This document shows positions 1 to 18,863 of a stretch of DNA of 64,000 nucleotides, in pieces; position 1 is the stretch's first letter, and each line of letters begins with the position of its first letter. A program made the position numbers and the translations under genes. A model generated the notes under the pieces. The model was not told where the DNA came from and did not search any database. It saw nothing but the letters and a program-made list of their open reading frames with translations. The DNA is from Actinotalea sp. JY-7876 (GTDB taxonomy: Bacteria > Actinomycetota > Actinomycetes > Actinomycetales > Cellulomonadaceae): NCBI RefSeq assembly GCF_014042015.1, contig NZ_CP059493.1:2914001-2978000 (forward strand), read 5' to 3'.

Positions 1-21
1 GAGTGGTCATCGTGATCTCCC

Positions 22-330
22 TCAGAGCTTGATCTCGATGTTCACGTCCGCGGGCAGGTCGAGTCGCATGAGCGAGTCGACCGCCTTCGGCGTGGGATCG
101 ATGATGTCGATGAGGCGCTTGTGGGTGCGCATCTCGAAGTGCTCGCGGCTGTCCTTGTACTTGTGAGGCGACCGGATCACCACGAACACGTTCTTCTCGG
201 TCGGCAGCGGCACCGGACCCACGACCGTCGCACCAGCGCGTGTCACCGTGTCGACGATCTTGCGCGCCGAGCTGTCGATGACCTCGTGGTCGTAGGACTT
301 GAGCCGGATGCGGATCTTCTGTCCCGCCAT
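22..330 (-). CDS. rpsJ: 30S ribosomal protein S10
   Basis: S10 of the small ribosomal subunit, also NusE in transcription antitermination complexes. The 102-residue product begins [19 protein letters not shown] and ends with the typical NIEIKL, matching the family's full length. The frame stays open far upstream, but only the ATG at 330 gives the family N-terminus. It is the first gene of the S10 ribosomal operon, which continues beyond the window's left edge. Its upstream region (331-706) is long, and tuf ends in a hairpin before it, so it is probably transcribed separately from tuf. No clean Shine-Dalgarno is seen; a purine-rich GAGAGAGAG run lies upstream. Confidence 0.97.
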   Translation of the reverse strand: MAGQKIRIRLKSYDHEVIDSSARKIVDTVTRAGATVVGPVPLPTEKNVFVVIRSPHKYKDSREHFEMRTHKRLIDIIDPTPKAVDSLMRLDLPADVNIEIKL

Positions 331-706
331 GGCGTCGTCTGACTCTCTCTCTCGAACCGCTAGCTGTCCGACCCCCGCACTCGGGCGTGTCGCTCTTGGC
401 GACATACCTTCGCGCTGCGCACCGTGAGGAGCGAGGTCGTTGGATGCTGTGTGGACCCGGCTCCCGTCACCCGCGGTGATGCTGCGGGCGAGGCACCTGG
501 TCCTCAACGTCTGTCGTTCGTACGTGGCTGCCGGCCCCTCGCCTGACCACCGCGCCTCGGAGAACCCGTCCCGAGGACGGCTCCCAGCAAAGCGCAGCGC
601 ACGGCGGCGCCGGGCAACCTGAACAGTGTGCCATTGCAGGGCCCCGATCACCAACTCGGGGTCCCGTGGCGCAGGTCACAGCCGCGCCGCACAGCTGCCG
701 GACATG
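331..706 (-). other. non-coding leader between tuf and rpsJ
   Basis: About 375 bases without a convincing gene lie between the hairpin after tuf and the S10 start. It probably carries the promoter and leader of the S10 operon. I could not pick a confident -35/-10 pair, and open frames here look like shadows produced by high GC. Confidence 0.5.
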
Positions 707-738
707 GCGAGGGCCCGGGCTGACGCCCGGGCCCCCGC
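707..738 (-). terminator. hairpin after tuf
   Basis: A perfect 10-bp stem (GGGCCCGGGC at 711-720 pairing with 725-734, loop TGAC) is extended by three more pairs across one mismatch. It starts 6 bases after the tuf stop. There is no U-tract, as is common in actinobacteria. It separates the rpsL-rpsG-fusA-tuf unit from rpsJ. Confidence 0.7.
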
Positions 739-743
739 TCACA

Positions 744-1934
744 TCACTTGATGATCTTCGTCACACGGCCCGAGCCGACGGTCCGGCCACCCTCACGGAT
801 GGCGAATCCGAGGCCCTCCTCCATGGCGATCGGCTGGATCAGCTCGACCGACATCTCGGTGTTGTCGCCCGGCATGACCATCTCGGTGCCCTCGGGCAGC
901 GTGATGACGCCGGTGACGTCCGTGGTGCGGAAGTAGAACTGCGGGCGGTAGTTCGAGTAGAAGGGGTTGTGACGCCCACCCTCGTCCTTGGCCAGGATGT
1001 AGACCTGGGCCTCGAAGTTGGTGTGGGGCGTGATCGAACCCGGCTTCACGACGACCTGGCCGCGCTCGACGTCCTCACGCTTGATGCCACGGAGCAGGAG
1101 GCCGCAGTTCTCGCCGGCCCACGCCTCGTCCATCTGCTTGTGGAACATCTCGATGCCCGTGACCGTGGTCTTCTGCGCCGGGCGGATGCCGACGATCTCG
1201 ACCTCGGAGTTGATCGCGAGCTTGCCGCGGTCGACCTTGCCGGTCACGACGGTGCCACGGCCCGTGATGGTGAAGACGTCCTCGATCGGCATGAGGAACG
1301 GCTTGTCCATGTCACGCACCGGCTCCGGCACGGACTCGTCGACAGCCTCGAGCAGGTCCTCGACGGACTTGACCCAGGTCGGGTCGCCCTCGAGCGCCTT
1401 GAGGCCCGAGACGCGCACGACGGGGGCGTTGTCGCCGTCGAAGCCCTGCGAGGAGAGGAGCTCGCGCACCTCCATCTCGACGAGCTCGAGGATCTCCTCG
1501 TCGTCGACCATGTCGGACTTGTTGAGCGCCACCAGCAGGTACGGCACGCCGACCTGGCGGGCGAGCAGCACGTGCTCACGCGTCTGGGCCATGGGGCCGT
1601 CCGTCGCGGCGACCACGAGGATCGCGCCGTCCATCTGCGCGGCACCCGTGATCATGTTCTTGATGTAGTCCGCGTGACCGGGCGCGTCGACGTGAGCGTA
1701 GTGACGCTTCTCCGTCTGGTACTCGACGTGCGCGATGTTGATCGTGATACCGCGCTGCTTCTCCTCGGGCGCCTTGTCGATCTCGTCGAACGGCGTGAAG
1801 GGGTTCAGGTCGGGGTACTTGTCGTGCAGCACCTTCGAGATGGCAGCGGTCAGCGTCGTCTTGCCGTGGTCGACGTGACCGATGGTCCCGATGTTGACGT
1901 GCGGCTTGGTCCGCTCGAACTTGGCCTTCGCCAC
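744..1934 (-). CDS. tuf: translation elongation factor EF-Tu
   Basis: GTPase that delivers aminoacyl-tRNA to the ribosomal A site. The 396-residue product is full length and starts [19 protein letters not shown]. The P-loop GHVDHGKT is at residues 19-26, followed by the RGITINIAH effector region, DAPGH and NKSD nucleotide-binding motifs and domains 2 and 3. The start is GTG at 1934 with a strong CGAGGAGGACACC ribosome-binding site. It lies 119 bases downstream of fusA on the same strand and is the last gene before a strong hairpin. No second tuf copy is in the window. Confidence 0.98.
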   Translation of the reverse strand: MAKAKFERTKPHVNIGTIGHVDHGKTTLTAAISKVLHDKYPDLNPFTPFDEIDKAPEEKQRGITINIAHVEYQTEKRHYAHVDAPGHADYIKNMITGAAQMDGAILVVAATDGPMAQTREHVLLARQVGVPYLLVALNKSDMVDDEEILELVEMEVRELLSSQGFDGDNAPVVRVSGLKALEGDPTWVKSVEDLLEAVDESVPEPVRDMDKPFLMPIEDVFTITGRGTVVTGKVDRGKLAINSEVEIVGIRPAQKTTVTGIEMFHKQMDEAWAGENCGLLLRGIKREDVERGQVVVKPGSITPHTNFEAQVYILAKDEGGRHNPFYSNYRPQFYFRTTDVTGVITLPEGTEMVMPGDNTEMSVELIQPIAMEEGLGFAIREGGRTVGSGRVTKIIK

Positions 1935-2053
1935 TGGTGTCCTCCTCGGACTGGGTAGTTGCGCCGAACGATGCAGGTGCCGGCTGACTCCTGCGGGGCG
2001 TGCGGGTCGCTACAGGTTGTTGGTGGAACTGGACTTGCTGACGACCTGTGGGA

Positions 2054-4156
<2,103 letters not shown>

Positions 4157-4251
4157 GGTGTGAAGCCCTTCTTGGAGCAGTCGGTGATGGCCGGGTCGGG
4201 CCTGTGGTGGCCGTCCCCGGCCGAGCGACGGTCGCCCGCCGGGACCGCGGA

Positions 4252-4722
4252 CTACCAGCGGTAGTGCGCGAAGGCCTTGTTCGACTCGGCCATCTTGTGC
4301 ATGTCCTCGCGGCGCTTGACCGCGGCACCGAGGCCGTTCGAGGCGTCCAGGATCTCGTTCATGAGGCGCTCGGTCATCGTCTTCTCGCGGCGGGCGCGGG
4401 AGTAGTCGACGAGCCACCGCAGGGCGAGGGTCGTCGCGCGGACGGGACGGACCTCGACGGGGACCTGGTAGGTCGCGCCACCGACGCGGCGGGACTTGAC
4501 CTCGAGCGACGGGCGCACGTTGTCGAGCGCGCGCTTGAGGACGACGACGGGGTCGCCGCCGGTCTTCTCGCGGGCACCCTCGAGCGCGCCGTACACGATC
4601 GACTCCGCGACGGACTTCTTGCCGTCGAGGAGGACCTTGTTGACGAGCTGGGTGACGACGGGCGACCCGTAGACGGGGTCGACGATGAGCGGCCGCTTCG
4701 GGGCCGGACCCTTACGAGGCAT
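4252..4722 (-). CDS. rpsG: 30S ribosomal protein S7
   Basis: S7 nucleates assembly of the 30S head and binds the 3' domain of 16S rRNA. The 156-residue product starts [20 protein letters not shown] and ends [12 protein letters not shown], full length for the family. The chosen ATG at 4722 lies one base after the rpsL stop, and its GAAGGG ribosome-binding site is inside the end of rpsL, so the pair is probably translationally coupled. An upstream in-frame start would run into rpsL coding sequence and was rejected. Confidence 0.97.
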   Translation of the reverse strand: MPRKGPAPKRPLIVDPVYGSPVVTQLVNKVLLDGKKSVAESIVYGALEGAREKTGGDPVVVLKRALDNVRPSLEVKSRRVGGATYQVPVEVRPVRATTLALRWLVDYSRARREKTMTERLMNEILDASNGLGAAVKRREDMHKMAESNKAFAHYRW

Positions 4723-4723
4723 C

Positions 4724-5095
4724 TCAGTTACCCTTCTTCGCGCCGTAGCGGCTGCGCGCCTGCTTGCGGTTCTTGACGCCCTGGGTGTCGAGGGCACCGC
4801 GGACGATCTTGTAGCGGACGCCCGGGAGGTCCTTCACACGGCCGCCGCGCACGAGCACGATCGAGTGCTCCTGCAGGTTGTGGCCGACGCCGGGGATGTA
4901 CGCGGTGACCTCGACCTGGCTCGAGAGCTTCACGCGTGCGACCTTGCGCAGCGCGGAGTTCGGCTTCTTCGGGGTCGTGGTGTAGACGCGGGTGCACACA
5001 CCGCGCCGCTGCGGGCTGCCCTTGAGGGCCGGCGTCTTGGACGACGTCGTCTTGGACGTCCGTCCCTTGCGCACGAGCTGCTGGATCGTGGGCAC
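4724..5095 (-). CDS. rpsL: 30S ribosomal protein S12
   Basis: S12 controls decoding accuracy at the A site. The product has 123 residues, starting [12 protein letters not shown]. Lys43 (in TPKKPNS) and Lys88 (in GRVKDLPG), the classical sites of streptomycin-resistance mutations, are both the sensitive wild type. It is the first gene of the rpsL-rpsG-fusA-tuf unit. A sigma70-type promoter is proposed about 285 bases upstream at 5380-5409. Confidence 0.97.
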   Translation of the reverse strand: MPTIQQLVRKGRTSKTTSSKTPALKGSPQRRGVCTRVYTTTPKKPNSALRKVARVKLSSQVEVTAYIPGVGHNLQEHSIVLVRGGRVKDLPGVRYKIVRGALDTQGVKNRKQARSRYGAKKGN

Positions 5096-5379
5096 TACGT
5101 CTCCGTCTTCTCGGTCTGACTCTGGTCGGCCGGCGATTGCCGGTCATGAGGTCCGGCCGGTGCCGGACCTGGGGTCTTGCGTCCTGCGCCGCCGACTCCG
5201 ACCCACGCACCCGGGCGTGTCGAGCCGGTGAGCGCGGCACCGACCGCCAGGATCTTCTGGACGGTGGGGTCCGCGCGGCGGTCACGCCACCCGTCATCGC
5301 GACGACGCTCCCCCCGGACTCCCGGGGACGTCGCGCGCGATGCACGCGCGAGGGCCCGACGGCGCGGGCACAGGGACTT

Positions 5380-5409
5380 ACGTTACCTGCTGCTCTGCGA
5401 GAGCGTCAA
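5380..5409 (-). promoter_or_regulatory. putative promoter of the rpsL-rpsG-fusA-tuf operon
   Basis: On the minus strand TTGACG (5404-5409) is separated by 18 bases from TAACGT (5380-5385), close to housekeeping sigma consensus. It lies in the otherwise empty 394-base region between rpoC and rpsL, after the rpoC hairpin, and would give a leader of roughly 280 bases. The rest of that region (5096-5379 and 5410-5439) shows nothing else I can name. Confidence 0.5.
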
Positions 5410-5439
5410 AGTGACCTCGGTCGCCCCGACGCCCGCGGG

Positions 5440-5479
5440 GGACGTGAGGGACCCACCTCGCGATGGGCCCCTCACGTCC
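5440..5479 (-). terminator. rho-independent-type hairpin after rpoC
   Basis: GGACGTGAGGG with CCCA (5440-5455) pairs with TGGG and CCCTCACGTCC (5464-5479). The stem is about 15 bp with one mismatch, and the loop is 8 bases. It begins 11 bases past the rpoC stop and ends the rpoBC transcript. Confidence 0.7.
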
Positions 5480-5489
5480 GGACGTCACG

Positions 5490-9368
<3,879 letters not shown>

Positions 9369-9437
9369 GGTGTCCTACTTCCTTCGTCTGTCTGTGTTCA
9401 CCGTGACTGTGTCGGCCGGTGAGAGCCGGTGGCGTGA

Positions 9438-9467
9438 CCCGCCGGGACGCGTGTGCGTCCCGGCGGG
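9438..9467 (-). terminator. hairpin in the rpoB-rpoC spacer
   Basis: A perfect 13-bp GC-rich stem (9438-9450 with 9455-9467, loop GTGT) lies about 10 bases after the rpoB stop and 70 bases before rpoC. It resembles an intrinsic terminator without a U-tract. It may be a partial attenuator or an RNA processing or stability element, since rpoC has no obvious alternative promoter. Confidence 0.45.
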
Positions 9468-9476
9468 CCCGCGAGG

Positions 9477-12983
<3,507 letters not shown>

Positions 12984-13136
12984 GAGGGGTCCTTCCCTGC
13001 GGATCGAGTGCACGCGCGCAGGTCATGGCCTACCCTCGCGGCCAGGCCGACGACGAGCGATCGGTCCCCGGGCAGAGCTCGGGCACGACGACTGACGCGG
13101 GACGGGTTGAGGGGTGCAGGCACAAGCCAGCGCAAA

Positions 13137-13164
13137 GCGCTAGCGTACTTGACGCTCCTGACAA
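13137..13164 (-). promoter_or_regulatory. possible rpoB promoter
   Basis: On the minus strand TTGTCA (13159-13164) is followed after 16 bases by TAGCGC (13137-13142). The match is modest. It lies between the rplL terminator and rpoB, where a promoter is expected. The remaining non-coding sequence (12984-13136) shows no other clear element. Confidence 0.35.
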
Positions 13165-13238
13165 TGTCCACCGAGGTCATCGGACGACTTGACCCGGGGC
13201 TCGCGCCCGTGCTGACATCCTCGGCTGCGCTCCGCATG

Positions 13239-13276
13239 CGACGAGGCCCGCACCCCGAAGGGTGCGGGCCTCGTCG
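13239..13276 (-). terminator. rplJL terminator with UUCG loop
   Basis: A perfect 17-bp stem (13239-13255 with 13260-13276) has, on the transcribed strand, a UUCG tetraloop closed by C-G, the exceptionally stable RNA loop. It sits about 20 bases after the rplL stop. It should end most rplJL transcripts, making rpoB expression depend on its own promoter or on read-through. Confidence 0.75.
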
Positions 13277-13296
13277 TCGTACGGGTCAGGCTGAGG

Positions 13297-13683
13297 TCAC
13301 TTGACGGTGACCGTCGCGCCGGCACCCTCGAGGGCGGCCTTCGCCTTGTCGGCGGCCTCCTTGTTGACGCCCTCCAGGACGGCCTTGGGGGCACCGTCCA
13401 CGAGGTCCTTGGCCTCCTTGAGGCCGAGGCTCGTGAGCGCGCGCACCTCCTTGATGACCTGGATCTTCTTGTCGCCGGCGGCCTCGAGCACGACGTCGAA
13501 CTCCGTCTGCTCCTCGACCTCCTCGGCGGCGGCGGCCGCGCCGGCGGCCGGACCGGCCACGGCGACGGGAGCGGCAGCGGTGACCTCGAAGGTCTCCTCG
13601 AAGGCCTTCACGAACTCGGAGAGCTCGATGAGCGTGAGCTCCTTGAACGCGTCGAGGAGCTCGTCGGTGGTGAGCTTCGCCAT
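13297..13683 (-). CDS. rplL: 50S ribosomal protein L7/L12
   Basis: Acidic stalk protein that recruits translation GTPases; multiple copies bind L10. The 128-residue product starts [24 protein letters not shown] (N-terminal dimerisation domain). An Ala/Gly-rich hinge follows at about residues 35-55, then the C-terminal factor-binding domain ending [12 protein letters not shown] 13683 is preceded by CAGGAAGGA. It lies 90 bases after rplJ in the same transcript. Confidence 0.97.
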   Translation of the reverse strand: MAKLTTDELLDAFKELTLIELSEFVKAFEETFEVTAAAPVAVAGPAAGAAAAAEEVEEQTEFDVVLEAAGDKKIQVIKEVRALTSLGLKEAKDLVDGAPKAVLEGVNKEAADKAKAALEGAGATVTVK

Positions 13684-13773
13684 GGTGGCGTGTCCTTCCT
13701 GATTGCCCTGCGCCGGCAGGGCCGGTGAGCAGGTGGGGTGGTGTGTCGAGCAGCTGACGTCAGGACCCGGAGG

Positions 13774-14304
13774 TCAGGCCGCCTGCTCCTCGGTCGCCCG
13801 CTTCTCGCGCAGGGCATCGATGGTGCGCACGGCCTGGGCCGTGGGCGCCGTGAACATGTATGCCGCCTGGTACAGCTTGGCCTTGAAGGCGCCGGCTGCC
13901 TTGGCGAGCAGGACCTCGCGGGACTCGAGGTCCGCGAGCTTGGTGATGTCCGCAGCGGTCAGGGCGCGTCCGTCGAGGACACCGCCCTTGATGACGAGCT
14001 GCGGGTTGGCCTTGGCGAAGTCACGCAGGCCCTTGGCCGCCTCGACCGGGTCACCGGTCACGAAGGCGACGGCCGAGGGGCCCGCGAGCTGGTCGTCGGC
14101 GATCTCGACGCCAGCCTGCTTGGCCGCGATGGCGGACAGCGTGTTCTTCACCACGGCGTAGGTTGCGTTGCCGCTGAGCGCGCGACGCAGCTGCTTGAGC
14201 TGCGCGACGGTGAGCCCGCGGTACTCGGTCAGCACGACGGCGCTCGAGTCACGGAACTGGTCCGAGAGCTCGGCTACCGCGGCTGCCTTGTCCGGCCTCG
14301 CCAT
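13774..14304 (-). CDS. rplJ: 50S ribosomal protein L10
   Basis: L10 anchors the L7/L12 stalk to 23S rRNA and in many bacteria represses its own leader. The 176-residue product starts [20 protein letters not shown] with the family motif [19 protein letters not shown]. The start was moved inward to ATG 14304, preceded by GGAAGGA; the upstream in-frame extension is not L10-like. A long leader upstream contains a 10-bp hairpin that could be involved in autoregulation. Confidence 0.97.
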   Translation of the reverse strand: MARPDKAAAVAELSDQFRDSSAVVLTEYRGLTVAQLKQLRRALSGNATYAVVKNTLSAIAAKQAGVEIADDQLAGPSAVAFVTGDPVEAAKGLRDFAKANPQLVIKGGVLDGRALTAADITKLADLESREVLLAKAAGAFKAKLYQAAYMFTAPTAQAVRTIDALREKRATEEQAA

Positions 14305-14362
14305 GGCAATCCTTCCGGTGGTCGTACCGCAGTCGTCCTGGTCCTGGCCCCGGGAACGAGAA

Positions 14363-14386
14363 GAGCCCCGCGCAGGCGCGGGGCTC
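14363..14386 (-). promoter_or_regulatory. hairpin in the rplJL leader
   Basis: GAGCCCCGCG (14363-14372) pairs perfectly with 14377-14386 across a four-base loop. It lies 58 bases upstream of rplJ. The rplJL leader (14305-14625) is the usual place for L10 autoregulation, so this could be an attenuator or part of an L10-binding fold. No promoter could be assigned with confidence in the rest of this stretch. Confidence 0.4.
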
Positions 14387-14625
14387 GGGGCGGACACGAC
14401 GCGGGGCCCGCGTGTCTCCACGCGACCACCGGCACAGACCCGTCAGGGCCGTCCGATCTGAGTCACTCACCTGCGCCGGCCCCCGCTCGTGGCGGGACTT
14501 CGGTCCACCACCCACGCTCGCTCTCGCGCGCACGGGCAGCCGACGACCTGCGGTCTTGGGCTCGGTCAGCCTACGTCAGCCCGGCGCCCAGGCCAAATCG
14601 CGCCACCGCGGCCTCCCCCGGGGAC

Positions 14626-14663
14626 GACGCAGGGCCCGGCAGCACGCTGCCGGGCCCTGCGTC
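14626..14663 (-). terminator. terminator after rplKA
   Basis: A perfect 17-bp stem (14626-14642 with 14647-14663, loop CACG) starts 9 bases after the rplA stop. It separates rplK-rplA from rplJ-rplL. Confidence 0.75.
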
Positions 14664-14672
14664 ACGCGAGGA

Positions 14673-15395
14673 TCACGCCTCGTCGGTGTCCTCCACCGTG
14701 AGGTTGCGCGTCTTGTTCTGGTCGAGCGGGATGCTCGGGCCCATCGTCGTGGTGACGAACGCCTTGGTGATGTAGCGGCCCTTCGAGGACGCCGGCTTGA
14801 GCCGGAGGACCTCGTCGAGCGCCGCGGCGTAGTTCTCGACCAGCGCGACGTCGGAGAACGACGCCTTGCCGATGATGAAGTGCAGGTTCGCGTGCTTGTC
14901 CACGCGGAACTCGATCTTGCCGCCCTTGATCTCGGACACGGCCTTGGCCACGTCCATCGTCACGGTGCCGGTCTTCGGGTTCGGCATCAGGCCGCGGGGG
15001 CCCAGGACCTTGCCGAGTCGACCGACCTTGCCCATGAGGTCGGGCGTGGCGACGGCGGAGTCGAAGTCGGTGTACCCGGCCGCGACCTTCTCGATGAGCT
15101 CGTCGCCGCCGACCTCGTCGGCACCCGCCGCGCGGGCCTGCTCGGCACGCTCACCCGTGGCGAAGACGATCACGCGGGCCGTCTTGCCGGTGCCGTGCGG
15201 CAGGTTCACCGTGCCACGGACCATCTGGTCCGCCTTGCGCGGGTCGACGCCGAGGCGGAACGCCACCTCGACCGTCGCGTCGTACTTGGTGGGCGACGTC
15301 TGCTGCGCGAGACGGATCGCCTCGAGCGGCGCGTAGAGCCGCTCGCGGTCGATTGTCGCGGCGGCGGCGCGGTACGCCTTGCTGTGCTTGGCCAT
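14673..15395 (-). CDS. rplA: 50S ribosomal protein L1
   Basis: L1 forms the mobile stalk at the ribosomal E site and can repress its own operon. The product is 240 residues from ATG 15395 ([21 protein letters not shown]), with the hallmark [25 protein letters not shown]. Upstream in-frame codons were rejected because they lack family sequence. It is 104 bases downstream of rplK on the same strand and is followed by a strong terminator. Confidence 0.97.
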   Translation of the reverse strand: MAKHSKAYRAAAATIDRERLYAPLEAIRLAQQTSPTKYDATVEVAFRLGVDPRKADQMVRGTVNLPHGTGKTARVIVFATGERAEQARAAGADEVGGDELIEKVAAGYTDFDSAVATPDLMGKVGRLGKVLGPRGLMPNPKTGTVTMDVAKAVSEIKGGKIEFRVDKHANLHFIIGKASFSDVALVENYAAALDEVLRLKPASSKGRYITKAFVTTTMGPSIPLDQNKTRNLTVEDTDEA

Positions 15396-15499
15396 GGTCT
15401 GCTCCTTGCGCAGTCGTGGTCGACGGGCCGCCAAGGGCCCTGCCACTGAGGGTGGTGCGGCGGCCGTGCGGCCGTCGCGTCGTGCGTGGTCGGGAGGCG

Positions 15500-15931
15500 T
15501 CAGCCCTCGACCTTGATGCCCATGGAACGGGCGGTGCCGGCGACGATCTTGGACGCGGCCTCGATGTCGTTGGCGTTGAGGTCCTCGAGCTTGGTCTGGG
15601 CGATCTCGCGGACCTGCGCCTGCGTGAGCGTCGCGACCTTGACCGTGTGCGGCGTGGGCGAGCCCTTGGCGACGCCCGCGGCCTTCTTGATCAGCTCAGC
15701 GGCCGGCGGCGTCTTCGTGATGAAGGTGAACGAGCGGTCCTCGTACACCGTGATCTCGACCGGGATGACGTTGCCGCGCTGCGACTCGGTCGCCGCGTTG
15801 TAGGCCTTGCAGAACTCCATGATGTTGACGCCGTGCTGACCCAGCGCGGGGCCGATCGGCGGCGCCGGCGTCGCAGCACCAGCGTTGATCTGGAGCTTGA
15901 TGAGGCCGGAGACCTTCTTCTTGGGGGGCAT
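15500..15931 (-). CDS. rplK: 50S ribosomal protein L11
   Basis: L11 binds the GTPase-associated region of 23S rRNA with the stalk and is the thiostrepton-site protein. The 143-residue product is full length. Its N-terminal domain has the proline-rich [20 protein letters not shown] motif, and the C-terminal rRNA-binding domain ends [13 protein letters not shown] 15931 has a GGAAGG ribosome-binding site. It lies 64 bases after nusG and upstream of rplA. Confidence 0.97.
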   Translation of the reverse strand: MPPKKKVSGLIKLQINAGAATPAPPIGPALGQHGVNIMEFCKAYNAATESQRGNVIPVEITVYEDRSFTFITKTPPAAELIKKAAGVAKGSPTPHTVKVATLTQAQVREIAQTKLEDLNANDIEAASKIVAGTARSMGIKVEG

Positions 15932-15995
15932 GATGCCTTCCGTTCTTCGTGGGCCGACGCCGTGGGCGATGACCCGGTTGCAGTGCTGGCGGACG

Positions 15996-16805
15996 TCAGA
16001 TCTTGGCGACCTGGCCGAACGACAGCTCGACCGGGGTCTCCCGGCCGAAGATGGAGACGAGCACCTTGAGCTTCTGCTGCTCGGCGTTGATCTCGGAGAT
16101 CGTCGCCGGGAGCGTGTCGAAGGGGCCGTCGGTGACGGTGACGGACTCGCCGACCGTGAAGTCCACCGCGATGGTCGGCGCCGCCGTGGCGGTGCGGGCC
16201 TTCTCGGTGGCGGGCGCCAGGGACGGCGCGAGCATCGAGTAGACCTCGTCGAGGGTCAGCGGGACCGGCTGGTGCGTGTGGCCGACGAAGCCGGTGACAC
16301 CGGGCGTGTGGCGCACGGCGCCCCACGACTCGTCCGTGAGGTCCATCCGCACGAGCACGTAGCCGGGGATCCGGACGCGGCGCACGGTCTTGCGCTGCGC
16401 GTTCTTGATCTCCACGACCTCCTCCATGGGGACCTCCACCTGGTGGATGTAGTCCTCCATGTTCAGGCTCTGGGTGCGGTTCTCCAGGTTGGCCTTCACG
16501 CGGTTCTCGTAGCCCGCGTAGGAGTGGATGACGTACCAGTCGCCGGGCTGGCGCCGCAGCTCGGCCTTGAACGCGGCGACGGGGTCGACGTCCTCGTCGT
16601 CGTCGGCGTCGGACGCCTCCTCGGCGGCGGGCTCGTCGGTCTCGACGGGCTCGTCAGCCCCGTCCTGCGACTCGGTCTCGTCGGCGTCGACGGTCTCGTC
16701 GGCCTCGACCGGCTCGTCCGCGGACAGGGCGAGCTCGTCACCGTCGGGCGCGTCGACCACGACGGTCTCGTCCTGCTCGGTGGGCTCCAGCGACTCCTGC
16801 GACAC
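15996..16805 (-). CDS. nusG: transcription termination/antitermination factor NusG
   Basis: NusG binds the RNA polymerase clamp and links it to Rho or to ribosomal S10. At 269 residues it is longer than the roughly 180-residue enterobacterial form. Residues 1-85 are a strongly acidic Asp/Glu-rich extension. The NGN domain starts near [18 protein letters not shown], and the KOW domain is C-terminal ([13 protein letters not shown] and on). GTG 16805 is the start used, with only a moderate ribosome-binding site. It lies between secE and rplK. The acidic tail is likely disordered; its role is unknown. Confidence 0.96.
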   Translation of the reverse strand: MSQESLEPTEQDETVVVDAPDGDELALSADEPVEADETVDADETESQDGADEPVETDEPAAEEASDADDDEDVDPVAAFKAELRRQPGDWYVIHSYAGYENRVKANLENRTQSLNMEDYIHQVEVPMEEVVEIKNAQRKTVRRVRIPGYVLVRMDLTDESWGAVRHTPGVTGFVGHTHQPVPLTLDEVYSMLAPSLAPATEKARTATAAPTIAVDFTVGESVTVTDGPFDTLPATISEINAEQQKLKVLVSIFGRETPVELSFGQVAKI

Positions 16806-16918
16806 GGGGTGAACCTGCTTTCTGCTGCCTGTCTGCGAACGTGCTGACTGTCCTGCTGCTGCCTGGTCCGTACGCCTGCCTCGGTCCTGCTGCGCGGCCC
16901 TCGTCGCCGTCGGCGGCC

Positions 16919-17203
16919 TCAGCCGCCGAACACCCAGCCGACCAGCGTGCCCACGCCCAGGTCGACCAGCGTCACGAACGCCATGACGACCGCGACGAAG
17001 ACCAGGACGACGGCGGTGTAGCGCAGCAGCTCGGCACGGGTGGGCCGGACGACCTTCTTCAGCTCCGCGACGACCTGACGGACGAAGAGCGCGATGCGTG
17101 CGAACAGGCCGCGGCGCTCCTGGTCGCGTCCGCGCGGCGGACGCGAGGTGCCGCCGCCGGTGCCCTCGGCACCGGACGCGGCCGCGCGTGCGGATTCGCT
17201 CAC
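16919..17203 (-). CDS. secE: preprotein translocase subunit SecE
   Basis: Essential small subunit of the SecYEG channel. The product is 94 residues from GTG 17203. A low-complexity, Gly/Arg-rich cytoplasmic tail comes first. Then comes the conserved amphipathic segment ([20 protein letters not shown]) and one C-terminal membrane helix (about residues 62-85). The GTG is preceded by GTAGGGA; the longer upstream frame crosses into the tRNA-Trp side and was rejected. It sits 113 bases upstream of nusG, the usual pairing. Confidence 0.95.
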   Translation of the reverse strand: MSESARAAASGAEGTGGGTSRPPRGRDQERRGLFARIALFVRQVVAELKKVVRPTRAELLRYTAVVLVFVAVVMAFVTLVDLGVGTLVGWVFGG

Positions 17204-17269
17204 AGTCAGTTCCCTACGTCTGGTCCCCCGGGAGGCCCGGAGGGCTGCCGTCACGGCCGCCGGATCACG

Positions 17270-17342
17270 CAGGGCAGGCGGGACTCGAACCCACAACCGC
17301 CGGTTTTGGAGACCGGTGCGCTACCAATTGCGCCACTGCCCT
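17270..17342 (-). tRNA. tRNA-Trp (anticodon CCA)
   Basis: A full cloverleaf can be folded on the minus strand. The 7-bp acceptor stem is AGGGCAG with CTGCCCT. The D arm and the T arm with GTTCGAGTC are present. The anticodon loop is CTCCAAA with anticodon CCA. It is 73 bases long, with CCA not encoded. The position just before secE is the conserved actinobacterial arrangement. Confidence 0.96.
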
Positions 17343-17501
17343 TCAGCTGGCCGACGACGCCCGGGACGTCCCGGGGCGCGGGACAGCCTGGCGGACGTCA
17401 ACCACCAGCGGTCGAGTGTACGTGGTCCGCGGGGATGGGTCGAACCCGCCCGGTCGTCGGACGCCCGCACCCCCCGCGAAGGCCTCTGCCAGAATGGGCT
17501 G

Positions 17502-18746
17502 GTGAGCCAGACGCCTGCCGCCCCGTCCAGTTCCAGCCCGAGCACCGCGCGTCGCATCGCGACGCGGGTCGGCGCGATCGCGGAGTCCGCGACGCTCGCC
17601 GTCGACGCCAAGGCCAAGGCCCTCAAGGCGGCCGGCCGGCCGGTCATCGGCTTCGGCGCCGGTGAGCCGGACTTCCCGACACCGGACTACATCGTCGAGG
17701 CCGCCGTCGCCGCGGCCCGCGTCCCGGCCAACCACCGGTACACGCCGGCCGCGGGCCTGCCCGAGCTGCGCGAGGCGATCGCCGCCAAGACGCTGCGGGA
17801 CTCCGGCTACGAGGTCTCCCCCGGCCAGGTGCTCGTCACCAACGGCGGCAAGCAGGCCGTGTTCCAGGCGTTCGCAACTGTCGTCGACGTCGGCGACGAG
17901 GTGCTGCTGCCCGCGCCCTACTGGACCACCTACCCGGAGGCGATCCGCCTCGCGGGCGGCGTCCCCGTCGAGGTCTTCGCGGGCGAGGACCAGGACTACC
18001 TCGTCACCGTCGAGCAGCTCGAGGCGGCGCGCACCGAGCGCACCAAGGCCCTGCTGTTCTGCTCGCCGTCCAACCCCACGGGCGCCGTGTACTCCCCCGA
18101 GCAGACCGCCGAGATCGGGCGGTGGGCGCTCGAGCACGGCATCTGGGTCATCACGGACGAGATCTACGAGCACCTCGTCTACGACGACGCCGTCTTCACG
18201 CCGATCGTGCGCGCGGTCCCGGAGCTCGCCGACACGACGATCGTGCTCAACGGCGTCGCGAAGACGTACGCGATGACCGGCTGGCGCGTGGGCTGGATGA
18301 TCTCCCCGCCCGACGTCACGAAGGCCGCGACGAACCTGCAGTCGCACCTGTCCTCGAACGTCGCCAACGTCTCGCAGCGCGCCGCGATCGCGGCGCTGAC
18401 GGGCGACCTGTCGGCCGTCGACGCGATGCGCACGGCGTTCGACCGGCGACGCAGGACCATGGTCGAGATGCTCTCGGCCATCGACGGCGTCGTGTGCCCG
18501 ACGCCCAAGGGCGCCTTCTACGCCTACCCGAGCGTGCGCGGCGTGCTCGGGCGGACGATCCGCGGCGTCACGCCGACGACGTCGGCCGAGCTGGCGACGC
18601 TGATCCTCGAGCAGGCGGAGGTCGCCGTCGTGCCCGGCGAGGCCTTCGGTCCGAGCGGCTACGTGCGGCTGTCCTACGCCCTGGGCGACGACGACCTCGC
18701 CGAGGGCGTCGGACGGATCCAGGCGCTGCTGGCCGAGGCGGAGTGA
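17502..18746 (+). CDS. class I pyridoxal-phosphate aminotransferase (aspartate aminotransferase type)
   Basis: A cytosolic PLP enzyme likely to transfer amino groups between aspartate and 2-oxoglutarate. It has 414 residues. Visible motifs are [14 protein letters not shown] near the N-terminus, the [14 protein letters not shown] region, SNPTGAVY, and the PLP lysine Lys254 in [16 protein letters not shown] 17502 was chosen because the family N-terminus ([18 protein letters not shown]) follows shortly. Longer in-frame starts would overlap the tRNA-Trp gene. It is transcribed away from the tRNA and ends in a terminator. The exact amino-acid substrate is not proven. Confidence 0.9.
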   Translation: MSQTPAAPSSSSPSTARRIATRVGAIAESATLAVDAKAKALKAAGRPVIGFGAGEPDFPTPDYIVEAAVAAARVPANHRYTPAAGLPELREAIAAKTLRDSGYEVSPGQVLVTNGGKQAVFQAFATVVDVGDEVLLPAPYWTTYPEAIRLAGGVPVEVFAGEDQDYLVTVEQLEAARTERTKALLFCSPSNPTGAVYSPEQTAEIGRWALEHGIWVITDEIYEHLVYDDAVFTPIVRAVPELADTTIVLNGVAKTYAMTGWRVGWMISPPDVTKAATNLQSHLSSNVANVSQRAAIAALTGDLSAVDAMRTAFDRRRRTMVEMLSAIDGVVCPTPKGAFYAYPSVRGVLGRTIRGVTPTTSAELATLILEQAEVAVVPGEAFGPSGYVRLSYALGDDDLAEGVGRIQALLAEAE

Positions 18747-18781
18747 GGCGGTCCGTCACGCGTCCGTGCTGACCGGCTGAC

Positions 18782-18811
18782 CCGGGGGTCCACCGCTCGG
18801 TGGACCCCCGG
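18782..18811 (+). terminator. terminator after the aminotransferase gene
   Basis: A perfect 13-bp stem (18782-18794 with 18799-18811, loop GCTC), about 35 bases past the stop codon. Confidence 0.7.
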
Positions 18812-18863
18812 TCCCGTCTCCCGGGGCTCATGCCCGTGCGGGTGCGCGCGGGAGGCTGGGGCC

